Of a DNA stretch of 64,000 nt, positions 17,116 to 26,137 are shown one piece after another. The stretch lies in the NCBI RefSeq assembly GCF_900452395.1, contig NZ_UGNV01000001.1:1513501-1577500 (forward strand). Reading direction: 5' to 3'. The notes beneath the pieces are model-generated. The model did not search any database, was not told the DNA's origin, and worked only from the letters and a program-made list of their open reading frames with translations. Numbering within the stretch: position 1 is the stretch's first letter; the number at the start of each line of letters is the position of its first letter. This DNA is from Legionella beliardensis (GTDB lineage: Bacteria > Pseudomonadota > Gammaproteobacteria > Legionellales > Legionellaceae). A program made the position numbers and the translations under genes.

Positions 17116-18852
17116 ATGGGAGAAAACCCTCGTTCCTTTTTAAGTAAAGCATGGTCTTATGGCACGTATTTCATAAAAAATAATAAATCGCAGCTAATAC
17201 AAACTGCCGGCATCGTTGTTGCCTCTATTGGGGTATTTGTGGCTAAAATTATGGAAAAGTTTGCTGAACAAGAAGAGCCAGCTAATGCTGTCGCTCATGC
17301 AGCTGGAGCAACGATTAAGTATGTTTTATTTCCAGCCCTTACCCCTTACGTCATGCGGTTAACGACATCCGTTTTACAAAGCAGTAATATTGGCTATGTA
17401 TTAGGATTAGACAAACGCTTTGATACCCATAAAGCAGTGGCTGGTTTCATTTCAATTAGTTCTGTTATACATACTGCTGGCCAGCTTTATCATCAGCCTA
17501 AAGTTAGCACTACACAAGAAGGTATAACGGGTTTTATCTTGCTTGGCTCCGTGGCATTGCCGTTAGGAGGAGCTTATTTTTTAGCTAAATCTAATTACAT
17601 GAAAAATAAGCGCCTACCTTATGAGTTTATTTTTCTAAGGCCTCATCAAGTAGGCGCTGCACTATTTATAGCAACTTATGCATTACATACCAAAGATTTA
17701 CGCTTACTGCCTTATGTCCTTGGCGTGGGGGGTGCATTTATACTAGATAGGCTAATTGAAAAACTCTTTTTCACTTTTTCAACGGTGACGAGTCACGCCA
17801 CAGCCTATGGCAGAATAATAGAGCTTGAAATTGCTAAGCCACCTAAATTTGGCAAACACTTACCTGGTCAGTATGCTTACCTTAGCTTAATTGAAGAGGG
17901 CAAGCTTTATCACACGAGCCATCCGTTTACTATTGCTAATGGTCATCAACAGAATAATTTACGTTTTTATATTGCTAGCAGTGGGAAGTGGACTGAAGCG
18001 CTTGTTTCGCAAGTTATTAATAATAAATTTGCAGTGATGCAAGCCAAAATTGCCGGGCCATTTGGCTCACCCTTGCAATCGCAAGGTAAGAAAACAGAGT
18101 TAGTATTGATATCAACGGGGAGTGGTTTTACACCGTTTCTCGCTCTATTATCTTATCATGCGCAAACTAAAGCACCAATAAACGTCATCGCGATTCATTC
18201 AAGTAGCATTGTTAATGAATTTACACCCCTTATCCAAGCTATTTATGATGCTGCTTGCAATCACGTTAACATACATGAAAGCCATTTTTATTTAACTAGC
18301 GCTGATCCCATTCTCAAAAGAGATGGCATGATTCAATTAAAAACTAGTATTGAAAAATTAGGTATGAAATTTGTCGATGTGGATAAATTTATTCCGGCTG
18401 ATTATGATGATTCTTTTATTTCAGGAGATACAATCGAGTCTGATGTCGTGGACGAATTATCTACTTCAGCGGATTTAATCCACTCTGATCTAGTGGATGA
18501 GCCAGATAATTCAGGAAGTACAATCCATTCTGATCCGTTAGAGGATGCCCAAGAACCAGTGATTAGCAATAATGAAGACACGGCATCTAGAAGGGTTAAT
18601 GACACTGTATTTAATTTTTTCAAAAATAGGCATGTAGTAGAGAATGAAGAAGCGATATTAGAAATTTCTGAGAGACCAGAAGATATCCATATTGATATTT
18701 TGCAAGCCGAGGTAGAGGTACCAGAAGAAATAAGCCCCCTTGCTGAAAAGGTGATTTTTTGTCACGGTCGGCGTTTTGATCCTATTAGTAATGAAGACGT
18801 TTTCGGCCTGATGATCCAATCACTAATGAGCCTGCCATTTCAAATAAACTAG
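17116..18852 (+). CDS. NADPH-oxidase/ferric-reductase-like flavocytochrome, truncated by a frameshift
   Basis: Resembles eukaryotic NOX/ferric reductase proteins, which pass electrons from NADPH through FAD and two haems across a membrane. Haem-ligand pairs: THKAVAGFISISSVIHT (His105, His119) and RPHQVGAALFIATYALHT (His177, His191), both 14 apart. FAD site: HTSHPFTIAN (His269) and SSGKWTEAL. NADPH site: GPFGSP and ISTGSGFTPFLALL (333-345). A Ser/Asp/Glu-rich insertion of about 120 residues (424-545) splits the NADPH domain; CHGRRFDPISNEDVF then matches the NOX HxGRPxW segment. The stop at 18850-18852 cuts off the final FYCG strand, which is found in the next frame. GGAG precedes the ATG. The acidic insertion recalls Dot/Icm signal sequence, an inference only. 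Confidence 0.75.
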   Translation: MGENPRSFLSKAWSYGTYFIKNNKSQLIQTAGIVVASIGVFVAKIMEKFAEQEEPANAVAHAAGATIKYVLFPALTPYVMRLTTSVLQSSNIGYVLGLDKRFDTHKAVAGFISISSVIHTAGQLYHQPKVSTTQEGITGFILLGSVALPLGGAYFLAKSNYMKNKRLPYEFIFLRPHQVGAALFIATYALHTKDLRLLPYVLGVGGAFILDRLIEKLFFTFSTVTSHATAYGRIIELEIAKPPKFGKHLPGQYAYLSLIEEGKLYHTSHPFTIANGHQQNNLRFYIASSGKWTEALVSQVINNKFAVMQAKIAGPFGSPLQSQGKKTELVLISTGSGFTPFLALLSYHAQTKAPINVIAIHSSSIVNEFTPLIQAIYDAACNHVNIHESHFYLTSADPILKRDGMIQLKTSIEKLGMKFVDVDKFIPADYDDSFISGDTIESDVVDELSTSADLIHSDLVDEPDNSGSTIHSDPLEDAQEPVISNNEDTASRRVNDTVFNFFKNRHVVENEEAILEISERPEDIHIDILQAEVEVPEEISPLAEKVIFCHGRRFDPISNEDVFGLMIQSLMSLPFQIN

Positions 18853-18971
18853 CCTTGTCAAAGCTCGCGGGCTCTTTTTTCTATTGTGGTAATGAAAAAT
18901 TAGAAGCGCGCTTATTGCAAGCCCGTGTCGAGGTCGACAAACCACTTGCGAGAGAGCGATTTAGCTTTTAG
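18805..18971 (+). pseudogene. Out-of-frame C-terminal end of the NADPH-oxidase-like gene
   Basis: In the frame one base back from the preceding ORF the DNA reads NEPAISNKLALSKLAGSFFY, then CGNEKLEARLLQARVEVDKP, then LARERFSF and a stop at 18969-18971. FFYCGNEKLEARL matches the conserved NOX/ferric-reductase ending (V-F-x-C-G-P-x-x-L), and the terminal Phe matches the family's final aromatic residue. A one-base loss (or two-base gain) between about 18790 and 18840 explains it. The stretch is absent from the predicted 578-residue product. Confidence 0.75.
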
Positions 18972-19046
18972 CTCCTAACAACTAATTACACTGAGTTGGC
19001 AAGAAATTATTGCCAGCTTGGTATTTGCTGAATTTCACATTTTTGA

Positions 19047-20309
19047 TTAGATGCAAACTGGATTAGAGGTCAGCATTTCATGTAATAATGCTTGCAAATT
19101 AGCTTCAGTTCCTAATAGGCTAAGAAGGCAATTTTTAATGTCTTTACGAAATTTCACGTAAATTAATTCACAAACGTCTTCCTTCTTCTCTTTAATATCT
19201 AACATAGCGTTTAAAACACCTTCATGTATTGTGGGTGAAAAATATAAGAGTTGATTGATTAGATTGGTAACAAAACGATGCTCTAGATCAGTAATATTAT
19301 TTTCAGACGCTTTAACGACGCTAAATAAACTATAGCTAAATGATTCTCTTTCTTGATTAATTTGTTCTAAGACATTAATAAGCGAGTCTAGGTGCTTTTT
19401 GGCCAAAAATAAATATTGAAATAAGGTGTTATAGTCATTAAAAAACGCTTTTAATAAGGCAGGGGATAAGGCATTTTTACTGCCTAAAAAACCTATAGTA
19501 TCAACGATACATTCATCACGGACTGAGTCACCATCCCTAACTATATGCCGATTAAATGATTTAATTATTTCCTTTGTTTGTTCAGAACTGTTTTCAATCA
19601 TATTAATAATAAAGAGCTTAGATTTTAGTACAATATTATCTATTGCCCCCCATATTAGATTGCTTTTACCGGCCTCAAGCAATGCCTTTCTTTGACAAAT
19701 GTTACTAAAGTAATCATTACGTTTTATTAAACTAGCAAAAACTTCTTGTGCTTTTATTACATCTACTTTGAATAATACAAAGTTAAGGCCAGCATCATCA
19801 AGAAACAATATTGTTTGGAAGCCTGAGGATTGTAAGTTATGAAAGAATTCGTAATTGTCTTTTTCATAAGCAATCGTAGGAAGCTTTAAACCGCTACAAA
19901 TTTTATTAAGTAGGCCTGTGTGAAAATCCATGCCCACATGTGCAATTGAGCGGCCAAGGTATCTAGATAATATACCTAAGCACACGCCTTGTTCAGTTAA
20001 TAAATAGCTTAAGTTAGTTATTGCTTGTTTATTGATGGCAGCGGGAGGCAAATGTTCAATTATTATTTGAGAAAATCTACCTTTTGGAAAAATTTCTTTA
20101 AGTTTTGCATCAGTTAAATCGCCTTCAATATCTGGCCTATAGCTACTACCTGGTAAATCCATCGTCAAGAATTCAGTCGGCGGGTGTATTTCCATATGAT
20201 CAACTTTACCTAATCTTACTCCTTCCAGATACATACTCTCTTTACAAAGAGACCCACATCCAATCACAAGTTTTTCTTGTCTTTTTAATTCAAAATCATT
20301 ACTTCTCAT
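19047..20309 (-). CDS. Methyltransferase-like N-terminal domain with helical C-terminal region, unknown
   Basis: 420 residues. Residues 10-130 resemble a class I SAM-dependent methyltransferase: LVIGCGSL (glycine-rich loop), MDLPGSSYRPDIEGDLTDAKL (acidic strand end and GDL), FSQIIIEHLPPAAI (strand 4) and LSYLLTEQGVCLGIL. The glycine loop is short (GCGS) and substrate residues cannot be named, so activity is uncertain. Residues 220-420 are helical with no recognised family. Its ATG overlaps the stop of the small gene 20306-20485 in an ATGA, which implies translational coupling. Confidence 0.6.
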   Translation of the reverse strand: MRSNDFELKRQEKLVIGCGSLCKESMYLEGVRLGKVDHMEIHPPTEFLTMDLPGSSYRPDIEGDLTDAKLKEIFPKGRFSQIIIEHLPPAAINKQAITNLSYLLTEQGVCLGILSRYLGRSIAHVGMDFHTGLLNKICSGLKLPTIAYEKDNYEFFHNLQSSGFQTILFLDDAGLNFVLFKVDVIKAQEVFASLIKRNDYFSNICQRKALLEAGKSNLIWGAIDNIVLKSKLFIINMIENSSEQTKEIIKSFNRHIVRDGDSVRDECIVDTIGFLGSKNALSPALLKAFFNDYNTLFQYLFLAKKHLDSLINVLEQINQERESFSYSLFSVVKASENNITDLEHRFVTNLINQLLYFSPTIHEGVLNAMLDIKEKKEDVCELIYVKFRKDIKNCLLSLLGTEANLQALLHEMLTSNPVCI

Positions 20310-20485
20310 GGCAACCTTCCCTGGCCTGTCCAGTCTTTTGGAACAAACCGGCGCGCAAACTCATCTTGTCTTAAGGCTTTAAGATGAATTTTAATTGATC
20401 GGTATCCTATGGGGAATTTCTTGAAAATACGTTTATTTTCTTGTATTTGCTTAAGTAATTTGACATGTAATTTAGTAATAGCCAT
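20306..20485 (-). CDS. Small basic protein coupled to the methyltransferase-like gene
   Basis: A 59-codon frame, just under the usual length cut-off, encoding a basic product that begins MAITKLHVKLLKQIQENKRI and ends KDWTGQGRLP. Its TGA overlaps the ATG of the following gene (ATGA), the classic sign of translational coupling, and no other start or ribosome binding site is obvious for that gene. No clear ribosome binding site precedes this ATG either. The family was not recognised. A perfect inverted repeat at 20531-20553 lies upstream. Confidence 0.5.
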   Translation of the reverse strand: MAITKLHVKLLKQIQENKRIFKKFPIGYRSIKIHLKALRQDEFARRFVPKDWTGQGRLP

Positions 20486-20530
20486 AAAATTTTTTGTCGG
20501 ATAAATAGTAATTGGTTTTTATATTATACA

Positions 20531-20553
20531 TATTGAGTTATTTTAACTCAATA
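20531..20553. promoter_or_regulatory. Perfect inverted repeat upstream of the coupled gene pair
   Basis: TATTGAGTTA, TTT, TAACTCAATA: a perfect 10-bp palindrome 46 nt before the ATG at 20485. The position suits an operator for the 20485-19047 unit. The protein that would bind is unknown; it could also be a hairpin. Confidence 0.4.
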
Positions 20554-20598
20554 ATAAGTTTGGATTGAGTACAGTAAACGGCCTGTTCACCGTTCGTA

Positions 20599-20760
20599 CT
20601 GGATTGCTTCGCTTTGCTCGCAAAGACGGCAATGCTTGGGTATTTTCACAGTCACTATCGCGCCGTCATTGCGAACTTTCACGCAGTGAAGGTGAAGCAA
20701 TCCAGACCGGAGCCTGGTTCACTATCTGAAATGGATTGCCTTGCTTCGCTCGCAAAGACA
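20599..20760. repeat. Cluster of three dispersed-repeat units (TGGATTGCTTCGC family)
   Basis: Unit 1 at 20599-20628 (CTGGATTGCTTCGCTTTGCT followed by CGCAAAGACG), unit 2 inverted at 20664-20705 (CGTCATTGCGAAC ... GAAGCAATCCAG), unit 3 direct at 20731-20760 (ATGGATTGCCTTGCTTCGCT followed by CGCAAAGACA). This matches a family of short palindromic intergenic repeats widespread in Legionella, Coxiella and other genomes. It carries no gene; a 60-codon frame inside it is spurious. Confidence 0.75.
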
Positions 20761-20785
20761 ATTTGTTCTAACATTAATTTATCTA

Positions 20786-22591
20786 TTACTTTATAGCTTT
20801 TAAGACTAATGCAAAAGGCTCGTTATCGCTGCCATCAATTATTGGCCTTACCAGCTTAACCTGTACCAAAACATGCCTAGGTTTATCGGTTAGAGAACAT
20901 TTGCCATCACTTAAGAGCTTGCAATTTGCAACTTGATGAACGGTATCGATTGGGCTGTCGTCATAGGCAATCACCTCACCCGTCTCTTTATCAATTAATT
21001 CCAGTGAAAGATGGCTAAGTTGCCATTCCGTATTATCTTTAAAATAGCCGACTCGGCGCTCATGAACTAGTGTGACTTTGTCACCCACCTCTAAAAAAGT
21101 GTCATAAGTTAAGGAAGAATGTTCTAACGTTACCTTATCTTCAATGATATTTTTGCGTTGCTCAAACGCTTCTTCCATGTTCAGGTAACCCCAACCATAC
21201 GTTCTATTCCATTGTGAACCCCTGATGGGAAAATGATTTTTAATATCTCCACTATAAGGCTCTTCGTTGCCATTATCAGTCCACGTATCAGCACTATTGA
21301 TAAGAAGAGCTTTTATCGCTAAAGGATTAGTAATTCCTGCATCTTGAATTAATAAAATCGCAGCGCCAACATGAGGAGCAGCAGCGCTGGTTCCAGTCAT
21401 GAGCCGATAACCGCTTTTATAATCCATGCTATCGGTGTATTTAAAAGGATAAGTTTCCGGATCAGGCGCGCAAGTTCTCGTGCTATGCCCAGGAGCGGTT
21501 AAGTCAGGCTTGCGTCGTCCAGACGTCGTTGGGCCGCGGCTGCTCGTTGAGCGAATACTGTGTTTATCTCGATTTTCGGTTTTATAAGCAATACCATTCT
21601 CTGTAACAATAGGATTCATATTAGCAACGGTAAGCGCATTATAATTATCACCTGGCACAGTTAAAGTAGACGCAAACGGTGCTTGATTGGTTGGGGCGAT
21701 ATAGCCTGCGTTACCTGCCGATTTAACCCATAAGATCTTTTCATGATTAACAACGTAATCAATAACTTTTGCAAGCCCACTCCATTCAGGACAATTGGGG
21801 CAAGCCGTTTTCCCATTGCCCATACTGTAGTTAATAACAGTTGGTTTGAGCTTTGCCCGCGTTAACATCCAATCTAAGGTGCTCATGGTTAACATAATAT
21901 CTTCGATGTTTGGCGTTTCTTTGCCTGATAAGCCTAAAACAAATTTTTTAGCGCCATAGGCAATGCCCTTATAATTTTTATTATTACTAGCATAAATACA
22001 AGCCACGCCTGTGCCATGAGGTGAGCGTACACCATTTAAAAAATTAGAATAAAGGGAACCTCCTTCTTTGCGTACAATTAATGTCTTATTGGCTAAGGCC
22101 GGGTGAGTAGGATCAAGACCATCATCAATCAAGCCAATGACTCCTTTGCAGCCAATATAACCATGATCCCACCAGTTTTTCACCTCTGGATAAGTTTTTG
22201 AAGGTCTTAGTTTTAGGATTTGAGTACTAATATCAAGCTCTGTTTTTCCTAAATTGTTAGCAGAAATTTGTGCGACAGCAGAGTGGTTTGCTAGTTTATT
22301 TAATAAATGTAGGTTTGCAGGCATAGTGATTGTAACAGCCGGCATGAAGTTTATTTCTTGAATAGCAAGACCTGGGTATTTACGCAGCTCTTCTAAGAAA
22401 GAGGGCTTCTCGTTAAGTGAATGCAAAAAAATCAATAAAGAAATTTTAGATTCATTGCTGGAATTAGTTTGTTGTATAGCTTGTCTTTGTTTTTGTTTTA
22501 TATTATTTATGACATCGCTATCAATGAGCGCCTCTGCACCAGCAAAAGGCGAAAATAACACTAGCAAAACACCAGGTAGAATTTTTTTCAT
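20786..22591 (-). CDS. Secreted subtilisin-like serine protease (S8 family)
   Basis: 601 residues. Signal peptide MKKILPGVLLVLFSPFAGAEA, then a propeptide-like region (about 25-120). The S8 triad is visible: Asp156 in IGLIDDGLDPTHPAL, His192 in SPHGTGVACIYAS, and Ser near residue 400 in MTGTSAAAPHVGAAIL; the oxyanion Asn is in VKSAGNAGY. The C-terminal 130 residues (LEVGDKVTLVHERRVGYFKDNTEWQLSHLSLELIDKETGEVIAYDD) form a beta-rich domain like those appended to secreted subtilisins. It probably leaves by Sec and type II secretion and degrades host or environmental protein; the type II step is an inference. Confidence 0.92.
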   Translation of the reverse strand: MKKILPGVLLVLFSPFAGAEALIDSDVINNIKQKQRQAIQQTNSSNESKISLLIFLHSLNEKPSFLEELRKYPGLAIQEINFMPAVTITMPANLHLLNKLANHSAVAQISANNLGKTELDISTQILKLRPSKTYPEVKNWWDHGYIGCKGVIGLIDDGLDPTHPALANKTLIVRKEGGSLYSNFLNGVRSPHGTGVACIYASNNKNYKGIAYGAKKFVLGLSGKETPNIEDIMLTMSTLDWMLTRAKLKPTVINYSMGNGKTACPNCPEWSGLAKVIDYVVNHEKILWVKSAGNAGYIAPTNQAPFASTLTVPGDNYNALTVANMNPIVTENGIAYKTENRDKHSIRSTSSRGPTTSGRRKPDLTAPGHSTRTCAPDPETYPFKYTDSMDYKSGYRLMTGTSAAAPHVGAAILLIQDAGITNPLAIKALLINSADTWTDNGNEEPYSGDIKNHFPIRGSQWNRTYGWGYLNMEEAFEQRKNIIEDKVTLEHSSLTYDTFLEVGDKVTLVHERRVGYFKDNTEWQLSHLSLELIDKETGEVIAYDDSPIDTVHQVANCKLLSDGKCSLTDKPRHVLVQVKLVRPIIDGSDNEPFALVLKAIK

Positions 22592-22765
22592 GTTGTAAAA
22601 TTATCATTATGTTTAATTGAAGGTCAGCATAATTGGCCTTCATACTGAAGTCAACGTAAAAAACACCCTGATTATTAAAAGCTTTTTTATTTAATCTTTT
22701 GATCTTTGAGTATCAAATTTATTCACTTTAGGTGCGACTTTAACCTAACATTTAAAAATTGAAAA

Positions 22766-24013
22766 CTAACCGTAATAGCCTAACAAATTAGCAATTTCAA
22801 TGGTGTATCTGAAATTACAGGCACTGTCAGCCGTCATATTCCAGTTAAATAACCCAGCTAATCCCAAATAGGGTGGGATAGTTGGCTGGCATTTTTCCGT
22901 ATCAATGCCATTGGCTATTTGGGTAGCAGGATAGCCAATATTAATAAGGCTACTTAAGAAATCTTGGCCAAAGGTTTCACTGCCATTATAGTAAGTTTGA
23001 ATATTAATCAGATTAAAATTAGAAGCATTAGCGGCGTTAACTTGCGTATCGTCAAGCCCACCTTGTTGAGAATTATTACCGGCTGGGGTAATAGTTAAAT
23101 AATAAGGCTTATTGTCTTGTAGGGATGCATAATTTAGGGCATTTCTTAAATTGGTAATGACGCTATTGAAATGTCGTTGCGGGATTCTACCGCTTGTTCC
23201 ACCAATTTCTTCATCATCAATGTCTAGACCATCTAATTGATTGGCGCGAATAAATTGGATGACACTAGGGATAAAAATATTGGCATGATTAACATAATCC
23301 GTATTGATATAAGCCCAATCATTCTTACCCCAGCCTAACGAAATTAATAACTTGATGGAAGGGTTTAGAAGGCGGGCGGTTTGCACTAACCGTCCTATGC
23401 GTGCAGCCTGATCGGTTTGGCCAGCTTCATAGGTTAAAATTGCGCCATTGGCATAGGGGTAAGTGTGGGCAAAGGCTATAAAAATGGTATTAATCCGGTT
23501 AAAAGGCATAGAAAAAGTTGGCTCAATCCATTGTCCGGGGCCTGAATTATAAATAGGGTAAAATGTGCCTACATAAGGCAGGGGAAAGGTAGAATTGGGG
23601 ATATTGCGACTCGCGATAACGAGCACGCGATTACTCAAAATAGGGACTGAGCAAACAGTGCCACGATAAGCACAAACACGCGGCGTAAGACTTGCAAATG
23701 TCGCTTGATTGTTACCTTGAATGCTGACCGTAAATTGACAGCTTGCACCTGGCTTAAGCTGCTTACATTGATTGCCGTTTAGCGCTAAAATCAAGACATT
23801 GCCTGGATTGCCATAACTTGAGTCAATGGTGATGGCAGTTAGCGTTTTCGTGGTATTGTTTTTAACAGTATACGTTAAATAGCTTGCCCCATTTGCGGCA
23901 ATAGCGATAGGATAGGTACTGCTTGGTACGATATCTAAAATGGCGGCTGCATAAGCGCTGCTTAGGAAAAAGTAACATAATTTAGCAAGTAAAAAGTTAG
24001 TCCCTGTTTTCAT
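22766..24013 (-). CDS. Secreted GH18 family chitinase-like glycoside hydrolase
   Basis: 415 residues with a signal peptide (TNFLLAKLCYFFLSSAYAAA). Residues 25-130 form a beta-sandwich domain with paired cysteines (NGNQCKQLKPGASCQFTVSI, CAYRGTVCSV). Residues 140-415 are a GH18 barrel: FIAFAHTY, LLISLGWGKNDW and LDGLDIDDEEIGG, the DGxDxDxE motif with its catalytic Glu; the usual Trp after the third Asp is Asp here. INIQTYYNG supplies the barrel's substrate residues. Chitin or N-acetylglucosamine polymers are the probable substrate. L. pneumophila secretes a GH18 chitinase by type II secretion; no orthology is claimed. The beta-barrel gene lies 17 nt downstream. Confidence 0.85.
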   Translation of the reverse strand: MKTGTNFLLAKLCYFFLSSAYAAAILDIVPSSTYPIAIAANGASYLTYTVKNNTTKTLTAITIDSSYGNPGNVLILALNGNQCKQLKPGASCQFTVSIQGNNQATFASLTPRVCAYRGTVCSVPILSNRVLVIASRNIPNSTFPLPYVGTFYPIYNSGPGQWIEPTFSMPFNRINTIFIAFAHTYPYANGAILTYEAGQTDQAARIGRLVQTARLLNPSIKLLISLGWGKNDWAYINTDYVNHANIFIPSVIQFIRANQLDGLDIDDEEIGGTSGRIPQRHFNSVITNLRNALNYASLQDNKPYYLTITPAGNNSQQGGLDDTQVNAANASNFNLINIQTYYNGSETFGQDFLSSLINIGYPATQIANGIDTEKCQPTIPPYLGLAGLFNWNMTADSACNFRYTIEIANLLGYYG

Positions 24014-24030
24014 GCAATTTATCCTAAAAC

Positions 24031-24768
24031 TTAGCTTTCAGTGAATGAAATATGAATGGCAAAAATAATACTTTGCGCATATAAATTTCTGACTTTTAAG
24101 GTGGTCGCGGCTTGATTCGATAAGCCTAGTTTTCCTTCACCTAAATTAAAATAGCGATAACCTAAAGAAGCAGAATAATTCATTTTGCGTGACTTATCTG
24201 CAAGTAAATGATATTGGAGGCCTAATCCTAACTCATAGGAAAAGTCTTGGTGCTTGTTATCATTAAATAGCTGCGAGGTAGCAGCACTTGAGGCAGGATG
24301 AGTGGGGTATTCTTGATAGTTATATAAGTGATTCCACGCTTTGCCAATGCCTGCCAAGAGAAAAGGCTGCCAATTATTCCAGGCAGAGTAAGCTAAATAA
24401 GATTCAACCAGCAGTAACTTATTTTCTACCTGAAATCGGTAATTTAACGTATCAAATAAGCCTTCATTAACAAAAGGATACTCAATTCCCTGAACCTTGC
24501 CTAAGGATAATGAATAACCGGCAAGTCCTAAGGACAAGGACACATTATTTAAAAAACCACTAAACGTTTGATTAAAGCCGCCACCCCAAAAGCCCTGCCA
24601 ATGGGATTCACGGCTTGTGTGATAATTATTCGTAACTAAATTATTTATGGCCAGTGCTGTCTCGTTTTTAAGCCGTGCAGCAGTCGCTCCACCAGCAACA
24701 AAGAAATTTAATGGGTTGGCATAAAGACAGGATGGGGCAATAAAAATAAAAAAGAATAATTTTTTCAA
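24031..24768 (-). CDS. Outer-membrane beta-barrel protein
   Basis: 245 residues, signal peptide KKLFFFIFIAPSCLYA then alternating polar/hydrophobic strands with aromatic girdles (GFWGGGFNQTFSGFLNNVSLSLGLAGYSLSLGKV, PFLLAGIGKAWNHLYNY, YELGLGLQYHLL, MNYSASLGYRYFNLG). This is the pattern of an 8-10 stranded OmpA/OmpW-like barrel. The only available start is TTG, with GGAT upstream. It lies close to the chitinase gene on the same strand, so the pair may be co-transcribed. Confidence 0.78.
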   Translation of the reverse strand: MKKLFFFIFIAPSCLYANPLNFFVAGGATAARLKNETALAINNLVTNNYHTSRESHWQGFWGGGFNQTFSGFLNNVSLSLGLAGYSLSLGKVQGIEYPFVNEGLFDTLNYRFQVENKLLLVESYLAYSAWNNWQPFLLAGIGKAWNHLYNYQEYPTHPASSAATSQLFNDNKHQDFSYELGLGLQYHLLADKSRKMNYSASLGYRYFNLGEGKLGLSNQAATTLKVRNLYAQSIIFAIHISFTES

Positions 24769-25003
24769 AATTAAATCCGTTTAATAATTAAAAATTAGAT
24801 AAAAAATTTTTTAAGCGATTGAAAACAACAGTTTATGGATTTATAAAATAAAATCAACTTTTTTATAGTCATGCGCTTTGGCTAACTATTTAATTCGCAC
24901 TAAATCCATTTGTAGGCACACCAAAATAGCTATAAGGTATTAAATTAATTTAAATTTGCTTTCTTAAAAACAATAATAGGTATAAATTTGGAGATCACGA
25001 TTA

Positions 25004-26116
25004 ATGCAAGTAAAAGCAGCAGTAGCATACCAAGCCAAAAAGCCTTTGGCTATTGAGATGGTTGATTTGGAAGGCCCACGAGCGGGCGAGGTGTTGATTG
25101 AAATTAAAGCAACAGGTGTTTGCCACACCGATGCCTTTACTTTATCAGGCAGCGACCCAGAAGGTTTATTTCCTGCAATTCTTGGTCATGAGGGGGCAGG
25201 AGTTGTGGTTGAAGTTGGCTCAGGCGTGACGTCAGTAAAGCCAGGCGATCATGTTATACCTTTATATACGCCTGAATGCCGGCAATGTGAATATTGCCTC
25301 TCGCAAAAAACTAATTTATGTCAGGCAATCCGTAATACGCAGGGTCAAGGGCTTATGCCAGATGGTACAAGCCGCTTTCATTTGCATGGGCAACAATTAT
25401 TTCATTATATGGGTACCTCAACCTTTGCTAATTACACGGTTTTACCCGAAATAGCCGTAGCCAAAATTCGCTCTGATGCTCCTTTTGAGAAAGTGTGTTA
25501 CATCGGTTGTGGGGTAACCACAGGCATTGGTGCGGTTATTTATACGGCGAAAGTGACGCCTGGTTCTAAAGTTGTTGTATTTGGCCTAGGCGGCATAGGA
25601 CTTAATGTCATTCAAGGCGCACGCCTGGTAGGGGCCGAACAGATTATTGGTGTTGATATTAATCCAGAGCGCCAAACATTAGCCAAAAAAATGGGAATGA
25701 CCGATTTCGTGAATCCTAAAGAAATTGGTGATAAGGAGTTAGTGGCCTATTTAGTAGAACTGACTAAAGGTGGTGCTGATTATAGTTTTGAGTGTGTGGG
25801 CAATGTGACATTGATGCGCCAGGCGTTAGAGTGCTGTCATAAAGGGTGGGGAGTTTCTACGATTATTGGGGTCGCGGGAGCCGGTCAGGAAATTGCCACC
25901 CGGCCTTTTCAGCTAGTCACAGGTAGAGTATGGCAAGGCTCAGCCTTTGGTGGCGCACGTGGGCGCACGGATGTGCCTAAAATTGTGGATTGGTATATGG
26001 ATGGCAAAATTAATATTGATGATTTAATTACCCATGTTATGCCCATCGAACAAATTAATGACGCATTTGATTTAATGCACCAGGGTAAATCAATTCGCAC
26101 AGTCGTTACTTTTTAA
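25004..26116 (+). CDS. frmA: S-(hydroxymethyl)glutathione dehydrogenase / class III alcohol dehydrogenase
   Basis: Oxidises S-hydroxymethylglutathione (formaldehyde-glutathione adduct) to S-formylglutathione with NAD; also reduces S-nitrosoglutathione. The 370 residues match class III ADH throughout: [29 protein letters not shown] (catalytic zinc Cys and His), [17 protein letters not shown] (structural zinc cysteines), [26 protein letters not shown] (NAD-binding), SFECVGN and the conserved [15 protein letters not shown] with class III anion-binding residues. The fghA gene follows 21 nt downstream and removes the product, so this is a two-gene formaldehyde detoxification operon. GGAG precedes the ATG. 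No FrmR-type regulator is adjacent. Confidence 0.95.
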   Translation: MQVKAAVAYQAKKPLAIEMVDLEGPRAGEVLIEIKATGVCHTDAFTLSGSDPEGLFPAILGHEGAGVVVEVGSGVTSVKPGDHVIPLYTPECRQCEYCLSQKTNLCQAIRNTQGQGLMPDGTSRFHLHGQQLFHYMGTSTFANYTVLPEIAVAKIRSDAPFEKVCYIGCGVTTGIGAVIYTAKVTPGSKVVVFGLGGIGLNVIQGARLVGAEQIIGVDINPERQTLAKKMGMTDFVNPKEIGDKELVAYLVELTKGGADYSFECVGNVTLMRQALECCHKGWGVSTIIGVAGAGQEIATRPFQLVTGRVWQGSAFGGARGRTDVPKIVDWYMDGKINIDDLITHVMPIEQINDAFDLMHQGKSIRTVVTF

Positions 26117-26137
26117 AGTTTACCTGGAGAGCTCATC

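Noticed and set aside
18790..18860. Programmed ribosomal frameshift in the NADPH-oxidase-like gene
   Set aside because: No slippery heptamer with a following hairpin is apparent at the switch region; mutation or sequence error is simpler.
20614..20796. 60-codon open frame
   Set aside because: It lies inside the dispersed-repeat cluster and has no ribosome binding site.
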